Below, piece after piece: positions 33,139 to 44,489 of a DNA stretch of 64,000 nucleotides. Both the position numbers and the translations under genes were made by a program. Source of the DNA: Isoetes taiwanensis (Eukaryota > Streptophyta > Lycopodiopsida > Isoetales > Isoetaceae); contig JAJEKV010000003.1 in the NCBI GenBank assembly GCA_021234155.1, forward strand, positions 16,786,386 through 16,850,385, in the 5' to 3' direction. Below the pieces are notes generated by a model. It searched no databases and was not told the origin of the DNA. It worked only from the letters and a program-made list of their open reading frames with translations. Numbering within the stretch: the stretch's first letter is position 1; the number at the start of each line of letters is the position of its first letter.

Positions 33139-35031
33139 TGTTGCCCCCAACCTGGCTAAAGAGTCAAACACAAGAAGCCAACTTGAGTTTTTACTCAAGT
33201 TGGGGTTAGAACCTCCAGATCACTTAAGGTGATCAGTCTACACAAGAATTTCTCAAAGGAAAAGCTCAGTTACCAAGTATTCATACCTTTCCCAATTCTA
33301 GAATATGGAGCCCTTACTCAAATCGATGTGGCTCTCACAGGCGAATTGATTTCCAAGGTCAAATGATTGTGACTTGTACAGAAAAATTATAGGCAAACAA
33401 GGGTGAAAACCTTGACCAAGTCTGAGTTTTAATCTGCGAGATATTCGATCTCAAAGTTGGGTCAAATTTTGGTCAATATAAGTCAAAACTACAAACAGAT
33501 CTCAGAGTTTTGTAACTTGAGTTGCAGATAGAATTTTTAAGAGATTCCAAAACTAAGGTGCAGTATAGGTCCAAAGGTGAGAGGTATGCAATCAAATCAT
33601 AATTTGGATCACTAAAACTATTTTTTTGGCACTGTTTTGTGAATATCAGTCTAAAATTGTATCAGACAGAATGCAAAAAAAGGTAACTTGAGTTTGGAAT
33701 GGATATCTTTCGAAATTTTTGTGCACACAGGTGCAAATATGATGAGAAAGGAAGTGCAATTGGTCATATGCAAGAAAAAATGAAGGGATACTTCACTGTA
33801 AAAATGTTTGTGATGCAAAAATACTAAAGGATCATGACAGTCAACTTTTTAAATACTTGGCAGGCAATTTTCATTGATATGAAGGTAATACAAGGTGAAT
33901 AAGAGTCTTAGGATCATAGATCAATCATAAAGATAACTTAGGAGGTCAATAAATAATATCAAATCAAGAATATCAGTCCAATTTTCTCAAATCGAACTAT
34001 GGAACACTCAGATACTTCATGAACGTCTTCAGATCATGCTCAGCATGTATCAATGTTGAGGTTTTGATGCGTCTGGGCCTTCAAAAATCTTCTGTCATTG
34101 TTTTCCCAGTATATATTAGGTTTAATGGTTCCAGCATCTTAGTGCTTAAATTTAGGCTTGATAGGATGCTTAAGGGCGGGAATACAGAAATGGATAGTTT
34201 TCAGAGCTTAATGATTCCATTTCGGCATGATTCGAGCAGGTTTCTGAAATTAGGGTTCTTCGAGGGTATTTTCCAGGAATTTCGCGATACGATGGCCGTA
34301 TTTTGTGGGGTATAAACTGAGAATATGCTGTATTTATCGATTTTGAGAAGCTAGGCCATGGATCCAAAGGTACCCAAAAAATAATTATAAGCTTCTACTC
34401 ATTTGGGTCTATGGTAACCCTAATTTCTTGGGGAATATTCTAGGTAGGTACCATAAATGGAATATTCCATGGGGAATATTTGGGTGGCATGGGTACTTAG
34501 GGCACAATGGTAAAAGAAGCAAGGAGGTATAAGAGCTTGTAAAAAAGAATTAGGCTAAGGGCATTTGCAAAGGTGTGATATGGGAAATGAAAATAAGGCA
34601 AAGAGACATGAAATGGGTAGGACATCCCATAGGGGAAATAAAATGTATTAAGAAAGGACTTAGGCAAGGCAAAATATGATTTGCAAAAGGCGAGCAAGGA
34701 AGAATATAAGTGTGAGGGAAAATGGCTAGGGGAAATTCAAAAAGGAAGGTGAGAATATGGTATGGGGGGTAGGCAAAAAAAAAAGGTTAAGGGATGGAAC
34801 CAAATACCATGGGATCTTCCAAACTCTAACTTCCAATCTTCAAAAAGCATCTTCCAATCTTCTTTAACCCAGCACCTCTTTGACTAGCTTTGACCTCAAA
34901 TGAAGTATTCCTTGACCTTGGAGATAAATATCCTTTGACCTTCATACCAATGTTGACTACCAAGTCCTCTTTTGACTTAGCTTTCCTAACTTTAACAAAT
35001 GAACCAAGTATGTTGCCATTTGGGGGCAACA
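33139..35031 (-). repeat. 5' LTR of the minus-strand gypsy element
   Basis: 1893 bp, TGTTGCCCCCAACC to TTTGGGGGCAACA, followed by the ATGTG duplication. No standard tRNA primer site was recognised beside it. Confidence 0.92.
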
Positions 35032-35036
35032 ATGTG

Positions 35037-36590
35037 GTAGTGACAATGATGATGTGGCAAGGTGACATGTCATCTTATGTGTGCAAGTTTGATGCCTTGG
35101 AATAGATTTAGACTTTGAACATGGAAATGGAAGTATGACATGGCATGATTAGAATGGTGATGTGTATGGTGATTTGGCACATGGAATGAAGTGTATGGTG
35201 ACTTGGCACATAGAATGCATCCCTCATGGGTCAATTTTTTGTGAAATGCAACTTTTGACATTCCCTAGGGCACACTTGAGTTTTCGAAATTCCCCTTAGG
35301 GATTTTGCAACTTTTCCCTTTTCTTTGACCATGTTGCATGAAATGTTGACTTCTTGACCACGTGTATGACCAAGTCAAGTGAAGCTTTGAACTTTTGGAT
35401 GGTGATGAAGTGGCAAGGCAAAAGCATTAGATCCCAAAAAGAAACAACCAGCATCGAGTTCTGAAATTTAGCTCTCTGCCAGGGATATCGACCAAAAATC
35501 GACTTGGACAGGAGTGTTTCTTTGACATATCTGCCTTTATCAGAGTATCTCTGACTTTTGCCCTAAGATACTCACAGGTCTTATGTATCCATGGAAGCAA
35601 GGAGGTTCTAAACCACTTAGGTTGAAGGTTTTGCCAGGAACACGTTCAACAGGGTTGGTGGGCTAAAATCTACCAAACCTATCCCTCTACTCATTTCTCA
35701 TTTCCACCACTTACCCCATGCCATCTATCCACTCGTGAGATATGGCCAAGTCGAGCCCACGCGGACATTCCACGAAATTAGCAGAAAGGAGATTTTTAAA
35801 CTATTTATACATTGGGATTATTTTCTTCCGTAAGGCTGTGGGATATTCAATCACTTTGAAATTTTCAAAACCCAACTCTAAACGGCCAAACATGCCAAGA
35901 AATCCTTAATTTGCATGTCGGACATCCACGAACTCGTCTTTAGGCTCCCAAATCTATCTTATATGCCAATTAAAGATGTGAATCAAATAAAACCTTAACA
36001 AAAAATCATAACAAATCAAGCAAAATGACAAAATAGGAAATATTTGGGGAAGATGGCTCATTTGAAAAATTTGAAGGCCTGTGTGTGGAAATTGGTACTG
36101 AAAATCATCTCTGCAAGATCAAACTCCACTTGGTCATGTAAAGATTATTTTCTTAGTAAAAGATGATAAATAACTTGTATTGACAATATGTTTGGCACTA
36201 TTTGCCTGATGCATTACTATTGTTACCATGTTTGACTAATTGTCTAATGAAAATCTAATCTTGGTTGCTACATTTGACTTGGTCGTTGCAATTCTAACGG
36301 TGGTTGTGGACAATTAATAAAACTCATCCCTTAGAGTTGTTAAACATATCAAAAAGTTAGCATTTGGTAGATAGTGTCTTTTTGTTTTAAGAACGAAAAG
36401 CAAGTTTACTAATCACAATAAACGCACTCCAGTATAGGAGAAGATATTGAATCCAAATACGATTTCTCACTTCTTCCTTGAGGCAAGAATAGTCATAAAC
36501 CATCAGTATCTTAGCCTAGGCTACAACAATAACTCTACGAACACGTGAGTAAATGCTTTGGAAAATGTGCAGTCTATGACGCTCCCAAAT
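35037..36590. other. Old LTR-derived intergenic sequence with one inverted LTR fragment
   Basis: 35037-35440 continues the GATGTGGCAAGG-rich sequence that also lies left of 23645. 35465-35655 is the inverted partner of the LTR-like fragment at 21864-22230. From 35660 to 36590 I see no gene or clear repeat. Confidence 0.45.
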
Positions 36591-37985
36591 TGACTACAGT
36601 AACAAACCAGACCCGAGATGAAATGCCTTCCGTTTATCTAGGGCCCATGCACCTGGGTAGGATGCTAGGAGAACAGAAGTGTACTATTAAATAATGCTTG
36701 AAGCCAGGACCATGGTTGAACTTTTGGACAAGAAAAGACGCAGCATCTGAAAGGCAAGGCAGGCATAATGCAGAGTTGCGAGGATCATAATGATGTCGCA
36801 AGGTGTTTACACACAAACACCTATGTAACACTTGCAACCAAAGTACAGAAACTTTAGGATAGAGCAACTTATCCCAACACCAACACACGGGTTCTTGGAT
36901 CTGTAATTGCCATCCATTTGACAATGGCGGGGATGTGGAGCGAGAAGATATATAGAGCAGACAAAATACTTGCCTTTATGAATATCCTCGTGACAATCTC
37001 ATGACACCCTTTCCATGACACTGACTTCTACTATGAGAGGCAAGTTCTCTAACACCTTCTTCTATACATTTACATCCCAATGTAAGAGTAAGAATTTTGC
37101 TTGAAACGCCGGCTATGACAGGAGGCAACCTCCTTCGTACCATGCTTCAATAGAGACGACACCTGCTAGGGCCCACTGTCTCTGCGTAAGGGGATGAATA
37201 GATGCAATGAATGGAGGTGCTAAGGGGTCTAATGGCAATGGCGCCCACCACCACGGAATATCTAGGAGAGCATGGGTGGATGGACACGGCGAAAATAGAT
37301 GTCGAACCGCATCCCATGCTGCCAAGATTCCTCGAAGGAAAGGAGATGCATTTGGAATAGACTCAAGAGGGTGAAATAGAGCCCAGGGAAGAACTGGTTG
37401 ACTGCCTTCTTGCCCAGAAGAGTACAATAACCAGGAGAAGGCGAAGGCTAGGAGAGTCATCTTCACCATTCAAGTGCCTCCAAATGAATTTTGAGATGAG
37501 GACCTTACTCTGCAGTAAGAAGTCCATTATACCCATGCCACCTGCCCACTTAGGGAGGATGCATTTAGACCAAGAAACCTTAACCACTGCACCCTCCTCT
37601 GTGCCAGCCCATATGAAATTTCGGACTATTGCAATGAGCTCCCGTATTTTATCCTGTAGGGCTAGTAACAAGGAATCCATATACACATGGATACTGTTAA
37701 GTACTGATTTAGCAACTATAATGCGATCAACGAGGGATAACTTTGCAATTGACCACCAGAATAAGTGTTTCTCCAAACCCTTAATAATTTCTGCCCATGC
37801 TGCTCCTGCGCCAACATGAATGCCAATAGGAATTCCAAGTAGTTTTGTGGCATGTCCATGAGCAAGAAGCTTCCATGAATAATCATGAAGACGTGCCGGA
37901 ATCGGAGTGTGCAATGTCCATAAGGCCGTACACTTTTGCCAACCCACCAACACACTAGAAGCCAAAGAGGATGTGTCTAAGAGTG
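36591..37985 (-). mobile_element. 5'-truncated L1-type LINE fragment, RT end and zf-RVT
   Basis: The minus-strand reading at 37363-37965 has the LINE RT thumb region: TKLLGIPIGIHVG, WWSIAKLSLVDRIIVAKSVL, IVRNFIWAGTEEGAVVKVSW and WAGGMGIMDF. A zf-RVT-like stretch at 36634-36924 has CWDKLLYPKVSVLWLQ and CLPCLSDAAS. The frame breaks between 37363 and 36924. The catalytic RT core and endonuclease are missing, so it is a dead 3' fragment. Confidence 0.7.
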
Positions 37986-38442
37986 TGGCTTTAACTATAT
38001 CATGATAGTATTAGCATCAAAAAATGCAAAAAGAAAGTGAATACATCTTTGTTTATGATTTAGTATCTATAGATCTACACTATAGCTTGCATGATAAGTT
38101 TTAGGCATCCTTGTATCCTTAGCAGATAGAGTACTTGTTAGCTTTGCATGAAAAAAAAAAAGGGGGCAAGAGCTAGGGCCAGCAACCTGCCAACTGTGGA
38201 AATAAAAGAAGGAAAAAAGAAAGAAAATGGTGTGTTTATTGTCCGTGAGACCATCAGGTCTATAAGACATCAGAATTGCTTATATATTATCTATTTGATC
38301 AAATGAGCTCTCCATTAGAAAATCATTGTCCTCTCTCTCCTCATCTTCATATAACTCTAACAATTGTTTATAATTCTTAATAGCTAACTCTCTCACTCTC
38401 CAGCTATCTATCAAATAGGTATATATATTTTCAAGTGGTAGC
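37986..38442. other. Spacer between two LINE fragments, nothing recognised
   Basis: AT-rich, with an A-rich run near 38150-38160 that may be a degraded poly(A) tail. No gene seen. Confidence 0.35.
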
Positions 38443-38762
38443 CTAAAGAAGGCATGTAGTGAGCATATCATGAAGCATTTTTCTTAGCTTCCAGTCTGTG
38501 ATATTTGCCTTCCAGCACTTCCTTTGCATTGCATAAAGAGCTTTAAGCCCAGCATTTGTCCTATGCTCTACGGCTTTGTTCCAACCATAATTATGATCAA
38601 CTGTAAGCCCAAGATACCTATAGGTATCACAAAACTCAATATGGTGATCGTTATAGTAGAACTGAAATTTGGGTGATCGCATGCTAAATACCAATATCTT
38701 AGTCCTGCCTAGATTCACCTGCATGCCTATATTTTCGCAAAAAAGCGCGAGTGCATTGATGT
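38443..38762 (-). mobile_element. LINE RT fragment of a different type
   Basis: The minus-strand reading includes CENIGMQVNLGRTKILVF, then IEFCDTYRYLGLTVDHNYGW and AGLKALYAMQRKC, the region just after the catalytic YADD in RTE/CR1-like LINEs or similar non-LTR elements. It differs from the L1-type pieces elsewhere in the window. It is cut off at a GA microsatellite (about 38763-38782). Confidence 0.6.
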
Positions 38763-38782
38763 GGAGAGAGAGAGAGAGAGAT
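38763..38782. repeat. GA microsatellite
   Basis: About ten GA units directly at the truncated edge of the LINE fragment. Confidence 0.85.
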
Positions 38783-39043
38783 TGCTTTTGTTAATTTATG
38801 CCCAAAATGTTTATTCAATCTACTCACAGCTTAGCATGCTACTGCATTGCAGAGCCTTAAATTGTGCTAGGTTACAGCTAGAAAAAAGGATAAGTTCTCT
38901 GCCTGTTCCAAAAAGTTGCTCGACGTTTGGTCCATTGGCCATTTTCTGACCCAGTCAAGGAATCGTACATCCATTGGAAGATTTGTTAAATTTTTTATTG
39001 ACACAAGGATAGTAGAGTCTCAATGCACTTCGAGAGGTGATTT

Positions 39044-39046
<3 letters not shown>

Positions 39047-39077
<31 letters not shown>
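39047..39077. repeat. Poly(A) run of about 31 bases
   Basis: A long uninterrupted A run, possibly the 3' tail of a plus-strand retroposon ending here. No element body was recognised to its left. Confidence 0.7.
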
Positions 39078-39080
<3 letters not shown>

Positions 39081-39170
39081 TTTATGCTCTTTTTTATGTG
39101 AGTAGGTTTTTGTGCTTCAGGGATCTTAGTAAACTTCAAAATCCTTACTTGGACCTCAAATATTTTTGGT

Positions 39171-39212
39171 AAGAGTGATCACCTTAAGTGAACTGGAGGT
39201 CTAGATCCTGTT
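39171..39212 (-). repeat. Short LTR relic related to the 23650/33139 LTR family
   Basis: TGATCACCTTAAGTGA followed by CTGGAGGT is the reverse complement of the first 100 bases of the gypsy LTRs at 23650 and 33139 (which read ACCTCCAGATCACTTAAGG). Only a relic remains. Confidence 0.5.
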
Positions 39213-41247
39213 GACATTCTTTGCCAACTTTTTGTAGCATTAAGGTTGGAGATTTAGCGAGGAATCTCTCGAATAGAGATGCTGTGGGGAAACCTTATGA
39301 ATGGCCATCTTCATTGTCCTTGCTTTTGAGTTATCATTTTTTTGGTGGCAGAGGTTAGGTTTTGGTGGGCTGCCATGCAAGTTTTGCACCCTGTTGTTGT
39401 AGAAATGGTGCCCAAGGTGATTGCGGCATCATCACCATTCTTCTTCTCTCTCTTTTTCTTTTTGTTTCCTTTTTTTTTCGTGATTATGTGTTTGTGGTGT
39501 TGGTCCCATCATGTCTGCGGTATTGGTAAGGTGATGGCACCAACACCACATTAAGGTTTGGTCTGTGGTGTTTCCTCTTGGACATTTGCATTCAATTGAC
39601 GTCATGCCTTTAACTCATTCACACGCATTTTGAATCTGCTCCGCTTGTAATCTGCTAAAAAATGCAGTGCGGGCTTGTTCGGCTGAAAATTACAGCGCAT
39701 AAGACAACATCACTGAAATTTTCTTCCCAACATCATGGATGCTATGTAACATTCCACTGGACAGCTGCAGGTCAGTCAACCCACGCAAAGAACTTCGTCC
39801 ATGTGAATCCTACATACAAAATAGAAGTTGGGTCGAAATTTTTGGCATTGGTGCAATTTACTGCTGGCACGTGGATCCGCCTCCATCGCGGAATAGAACT
39901 TGGGTCTGCAATTCCGGCCTCCCAGTTACAAGCCGGTTGAACCTCTGTTCTCAGATCAAATCAGGCGCTCAAGTAAGAGCTATAAAACTCTTCAAACATA
40001 TCCAAACCGATATTTTATTACAGATTTGAACTGTATTTTCAGGTCCCTACATGAATCGAGTGCATCTCTGGCGAACTCTTCAAATCTTCTGTAAATCCAG
40101 TGTTCTTCAAATTCGGTGCTAAAGCTTCTGCCGCATTTTAGGGAGTATTCCTGAACTCATGAAGCAGACTGAAGCGCCTACTAATGTCTGTTCGTGACAA
40201 AGTAAAAAACAAGGCAAACCTGAACAAAAAAAAACAGAGAAATTGAAGCAGTTAAGTCAAGAATCACTGAACGACATCTTAGGGCGTATTGTTGGACTCA
40301 AAAATCACAAAGCTGCTTCAGAAATCCGCCATGCTGCAAAAAAATTTCTCTCCAACTTCTATTTTGTAGGGGAAACAAAAATGGTCCTCCATTCTGGGGC
40401 ACTGTGGGAGACCCCCTCTCGGCTGCCGCCGGTCGCAGGACCCCTCCCTCCGTGCCAGAATGGAGTCCCATTATACATTGAATAAGTTTGAGTGTTTAAA
40501 CATCCATCACCTAGTAGAACAACTTTTACTTGTACATTTCTCCCTCCCTATTGCTATCATTATGTATTCCAAACAAAACATACATTTTTTAAAAAGGGAT
40601 AGCGGCTGCAGGTCCCATCTCGCTAACCTCACCTGGTATCCCTGATCTTGTCATGACTGATGTGTCATGGTTGTCTTCATCATTGATTATGGCAGCTTTC
40701 AACTAGCAAATTTAGGCGTTATACAAATTTAGAAACTGTGAGCAAGCTTGCCCATCAAATCTGCCAGTGCATCTTAAATGCCACTGAACAATCTAACAAG
40801 ATTTAGCTGTATAGCATATCTAATGACTTAACACAAAGCACCATATCTAGGACATGCTAACTAACGCAACATATCTAGGACACTTGAATCAATTTTTTGC
40901 GATTTCATGGAACAATGAGCAAATAAAACGAGCAGCAGGCATCCAAAAATTGATATTGGAGGCCAAGAGGGTTGTCATATCACGCAGCATCTTCTTCTCT
41001 TGGTGCCATGTGAACAAGTGGGATTAATTTAAAAACAAATTGCACTTTAAACAGAATTTACAATGTTGCGTTTGAGCCAGAGGCGTTACATTTTCGGGGA
41101 GTGCGCTATTTTTAGCAAATACTTTTAACAGTGGAGGGGTGGAGTCCAGAAAATAGCGAGAATATATTTTGGAATTTTTACACTGACATGTGCCAAAACA
41201 GGCTGGATATGACAGACAAGGTTGCCATCTGTGCAGGCAATCTAATC
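39213..41247. other. Intergenic region downstream of the trihelix gene
   Basis: No convincing gene. The short open frames at 39662-40094 and 40243-40485 show no domain. 40387-40465 is a small fold-back: CTCCATTCTGG at 40387 pairs with CCAGAATGGAG ending at 40465, around a GC-rich loop. The stretch before 41248 should hold the 3' untranslated region of the minus-strand trihelix gene. Confidence 0.4.
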
Positions 41248-43261
41248 TTATATGCCACGCTTGAGGCGCAGCCTGTTTTCGTCCGCCATGATCTGCAAAG
41301 AAGCAGTGCAGTGCTTTCAGGGCAAGGGGAGGCGGGGAAAGAAAAGGAAGGAGGACCAGAGAGCGAGAAAGAAAGGACTACCTCACAAAGCCTGCATACG
41401 AGGTCGGTCTTCAACTTGCTCTTTTCATTGTACGCCATTTTCGCATCTTTCAGTTCCCTCTCCTGCAACCAAAAAAATATCCCAAACTAAGGAAAGCGTT
41501 TAAATGGTGGGGGCAAATGGATAACACTATTCTTTCCTTTTCCTCCTCATGTACAACATACCCACCTTCTGATCACATAACTGCTTCAGCGGTATCAAGT
41601 TCTGTTCGGCTGCATCAATTGCCCTTCTGATGTCCAATACCTTGCTCAGGCTTGAATTTCCAAGGAAACCCCCCTCCTGCAACCCACTTTGAAACGCCTT
41701 GTTACAAAAATGATCTACAACCAACGCATGCACGCTCAATTATGAGTGCATTCAATCATCCATCCAAGCATGCACACAAAATCAAATTTAAAAACAGAAG
41801 AGTGAGTAGTATAGTGATACAGCTAGCTTGATCTTTGCTTTATTGGGGCCAGCATCATGCAAGAATGTCAGCCTAATTATATGTAGCAATGCACCTGTCC
41901 CTGGATGGTTTGATACTTGCATGTGTTTTGTTGTCTTCGATGGCTACCATTTCTCTGATAAGCTGCACAATCTCCCTCTGTTGACCAATGAGGATCCTCA
42001 TGGAATCGTTGAGGCTCGGAGGAGTTCCCGCTTCCATGGGACTGCAGGGAGCCATGGCCCAATGCTTCTTCCGAGCAAGCTTCCTGGAAAATTTCTCCAG
42101 CTTGCTAAGCGCAGGACTGCCTTCATCACCCATTTCGTAATGCTGCTGAGGAGGAGCCACTTCCAATCTTCCTGCCGGTACGCTTCTATGATGATCATCT
42201 TCCATATCCCTAGAAGACCCATTGATGAATCCATTTGGCTCTATTCCTCCAAAACTTTCCCGTGCGGGAGGAGGGCTTCTGTAAAATCCACCTCCACCAT
42301 TGGTTCTTGCATCCCTTGACACAGAAACACTGCTCTGGGGCAACTGCTGCTGATCTTCCCTGCACAACATATTCAGCCTAACGTACTGGGGATCCGCGGC
42401 AAAAAACTCGTTCATCTTGGAAAACCATTTCCACTTGGAAGCGGTTCCTCTCAGCTTCATCATTTCTTTCTCGCGCCTGTATTTCCTTTTTAGGCTGTAC
42501 ATTTTATACCTGCACTGCTTACCATTTTTGGCCTCCGAAGGATCAACAAGTCCGCATCGATCATTCACAAACTGGGCAACCAACTCAAGTTCTTCTAAAC
42601 CAAAATTCCTCCACTTACTTGCAACACGCCTCTGCCTGAACGCCTCGATCAGAGCTCCCAGTGCGGCATCACTCCATGGACCTCCCAGGTCTGGATTAGC
42701 ACCCCATCTTCCTCTTCGCAGTGATGCTGCGCAATCGAGCGAAACTATTGCTCTCTCCTCCGCCTCATGATGATGGTGATGATGCTGCTGATGATGAGCC
42801 ATGCCCATGCCCATGCCCATGGAAGGCGTTACGGTTGCTCCTGCTTGGCTCAATGGAGAGCTTCCTGCTGCTGCTGCTCCTCCTCCTTGCTGATGAGCAG
42901 CTACTGCTTGTGCCACTGCATCTAACCTGCGTCGCTGCTGCCTTTGCCACTCCTCGCCCTCTTCTTCTGTTCCTCCGGCAAGGGCATTGTAGTGTGGAGT
43001 TCTCCGCCGTTCTTGAGCTTCTAAAATCTCGTCCTCATCCATATCTTCGTCGGACTCCTCCGAATCCTCCTCTTCTTCATCTTCTTCATCGTCTTCATCA
43101 TCCTCATCATCATCATCTTCATCGTCTTCCTTCCGGCGACGGAAGGCCATGGCAGCAGAAGGGGGTGTGCAAGACGAGGTGGGAAGAGAAGGGGGAGCCA
43201 ACGGAGGAGGAGGCAAGGGAGTAGCTTCGGCCGGGCCTCTTGAAGCTCCGGCGTCCTCCAT
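41248..43261 (-). CDS. Trihelix (Myb/SANT-like) transcription factor, four exons
   Basis: Exon 1 41948-43261, exon 2 41566-41676, exon 3 41382-41462, exon 4 41248-41292, all joining in phase 0 and giving about 516 residues. Acceptors read TTGCAG, TTGCAG and TTTGCAG; donors are ATG/GTAGCC, AAG/GTGGGT and GAG/GTAGTC. Residues 44-80 are a long Asp/Glu tract, then Gln/His/Met-Gly low-complexity stretches. The trihelix domain spans about 195-292: GPWSDAALGALIEAF, ELELVAQFVNDRCG, KQCRYKMYSLKRKYRREKE and WKWFSKMNEFF. The spliced C-terminus (LKQLCDQKERELKDAK and so on) looks like a coiled coil for dimerisation. Such proteins bind GT-type promoter elements in the nucleus. Reading through intron 1 gives a 462-residue form ending at 41873. 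The exon 1 donor is the weakest call. An alternative start at residue 38 is possible. Confidence 0.8.
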
Positions 43262-44178
43262 AGCCGGCTACAAACGAGATGAAAGGATGTTGTTTCTTGT
43301 TCGGAGCTCCTTTTTTTTCGGGGAAGACGACGGCGTGCGGGAAATGATAATAATTAGTAGGACTGCCAACAATTCATATCTTATTTATTGCCTTTGGTTT
43401 GAAACTGTAGCTTTTTTTTCTTTGCCATACTTTTGTCCATTTTGGAAAAAAAAAATTCCTCATCTCACCCACCCACTTGCTAAACAAAGGTCACGAGGGT
43501 AGCCACCCCCGGCTCTGTCATTAATTCCCCATTTATTTTACTCGTTTCAAATCCAGTGTAAAATTGATGTCTCCCTATTAAACTGTCTTTCTCTATGCCA
43601 AAACTTATTTCAGAATTTTAGTTAGTACGTCGAAAAACATTTTCACCTACCAACATCATATGGGCAGCGTACAAAAAGTATCCTCCACACAAGGGACGCA
43701 GACGTATGGCTTTGTCTATTACTAATTCAAACCTACCTTGCCAATCTCTCTATTAAACGTGGCGCCATTTCCACCTAACCATGTGTTCACGTCTATAACT
43801 AGCATTCTGCGCTTTGAGAAGATAACACCCGGCGGAAACCTCAAAAGGCATCCCGGCTGATATTGGGCGTGAAATTCTGTTTGATACGAGGGAAATGGGG
43901 GAGCTTTATCGGCTTCCTAAATTCACCAAGGGATTAGTGCAAGTGGTAACCACAGGCCAGAATTGAAGGCCAAGAAAGAAGGAGCCCTTGTTGCATTGGA
44001 CTGTTGGGGCGTAAGGAAGGATCTCCTAATTCACTATGAAAATGGCAAGAAAATTAAAATTTGGGCGGTGCTTTTGCATGGCAAGAAAATTTCGTGCTGT
44101 CAATATCCATTATTTAGAATACCTTAGGTAAGTTCTAGAAGTTTCTCTGACACCAATTGTGGGCTCTCTAGAGTTTAT
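43262..44178. promoter_or_regulatory. Upstream region of the trihelix gene
   Basis: This holds its 5' untranslated region and promoter. No open frame or repeat is recognised. A clear TATA position could not be picked. Confidence 0.35.
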
Positions 44179-44220
44179 ATGAAGATCGTCGCGTGGAATC
44201 TCATAGGGATTAAGGCGATC
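44179..44220 (+). mobile_element. Start of a LINE ORF2 endonuclease, cut off
   Basis: The ATG at 44179 opens MKIVAWNLIGIKAI, which matches MKIVSWNLRGIKGV at the start of the LINE endonuclease at 54784. The similarity ends where the fold-back repeat begins at 44243. Confidence 0.55.
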
Positions 44221-44242
44221 AAATTACGCGGGTTGGACTTCA

Positions 44243-44392
44243 ATGGAAACCTCCCCAACTTTCCCATTGTGTGCAACCTCCCCAGCTTTCACCCAAAGCC
44301 TGGGGAGGTTTCTAATCTTGCTAACTTGGGGAGATTTCCATCCATCTAACCTGGGGAGGTTTTCAGTAGTGCTAACTTGGGGAGGTTTCCAT
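44243..44392. repeat. Fold-back (MITE-like) element of 150 bp
   Basis: It starts ATGGAAACCTCCCCAA and ends with its exact inverse, TTGGGGAGGTTTCCAT. Inside are further CCTGGGGAGGTTT units, so it is both terminally inverted and internally repetitive. No coding capacity. It may be a MITE or a hairpin-prone minisatellite; a target duplication is not clear. Confidence 0.6.
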
Positions 44393-44489
44393 GAAATCTG
44401 ATATTTTTTTATCTACGACACTAGATATTCATAAAGAACCTAAATTTAATGTCTACGGCCAAATTTAATTCCATCTTTTTCGTACACCC

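Larger units (their letters stand above)
23650..35031 (-). mobile_element. Ty3/gypsy element, minus strand, with an extra RNase H domain before the RT
   Basis: 11.4 kb, flanked by the duplication ATGTG (23645-23649 and 35032-35036). The LTRs are 23650-25537 and 33139-35031. Their ends are near-perfect 12-base inverted repeats (TGTTGCCCCCAA / TTGGGGGCAACA). On the minus strand the order is gag, zinc knuckles, protease, an RNase H-like domain, RT, the ordinary RNase H and integrase. The LTRs differ by roughly 2 percent plus a few small indels by eye, similar to the first gypsy element. The element is broken in several places, and a poly(A)-tailed element is nested in gag (about 31411-32720). 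Confidence 0.92.

Noticed and set aside
39662-40094. Overlapping plus-strand frames of 92, 96 and 64 residues
   Set aside because: Several frames are open at once over the same bases, with no domain, splice pattern or codon bias to favour any.
42721-43224. Plus-strand frame of 167 residues
   Set aside because: Antisense of the trihelix exon 1; its Leu and Asp/His runs mirror the Glu/Asp and His runs of the real gene.
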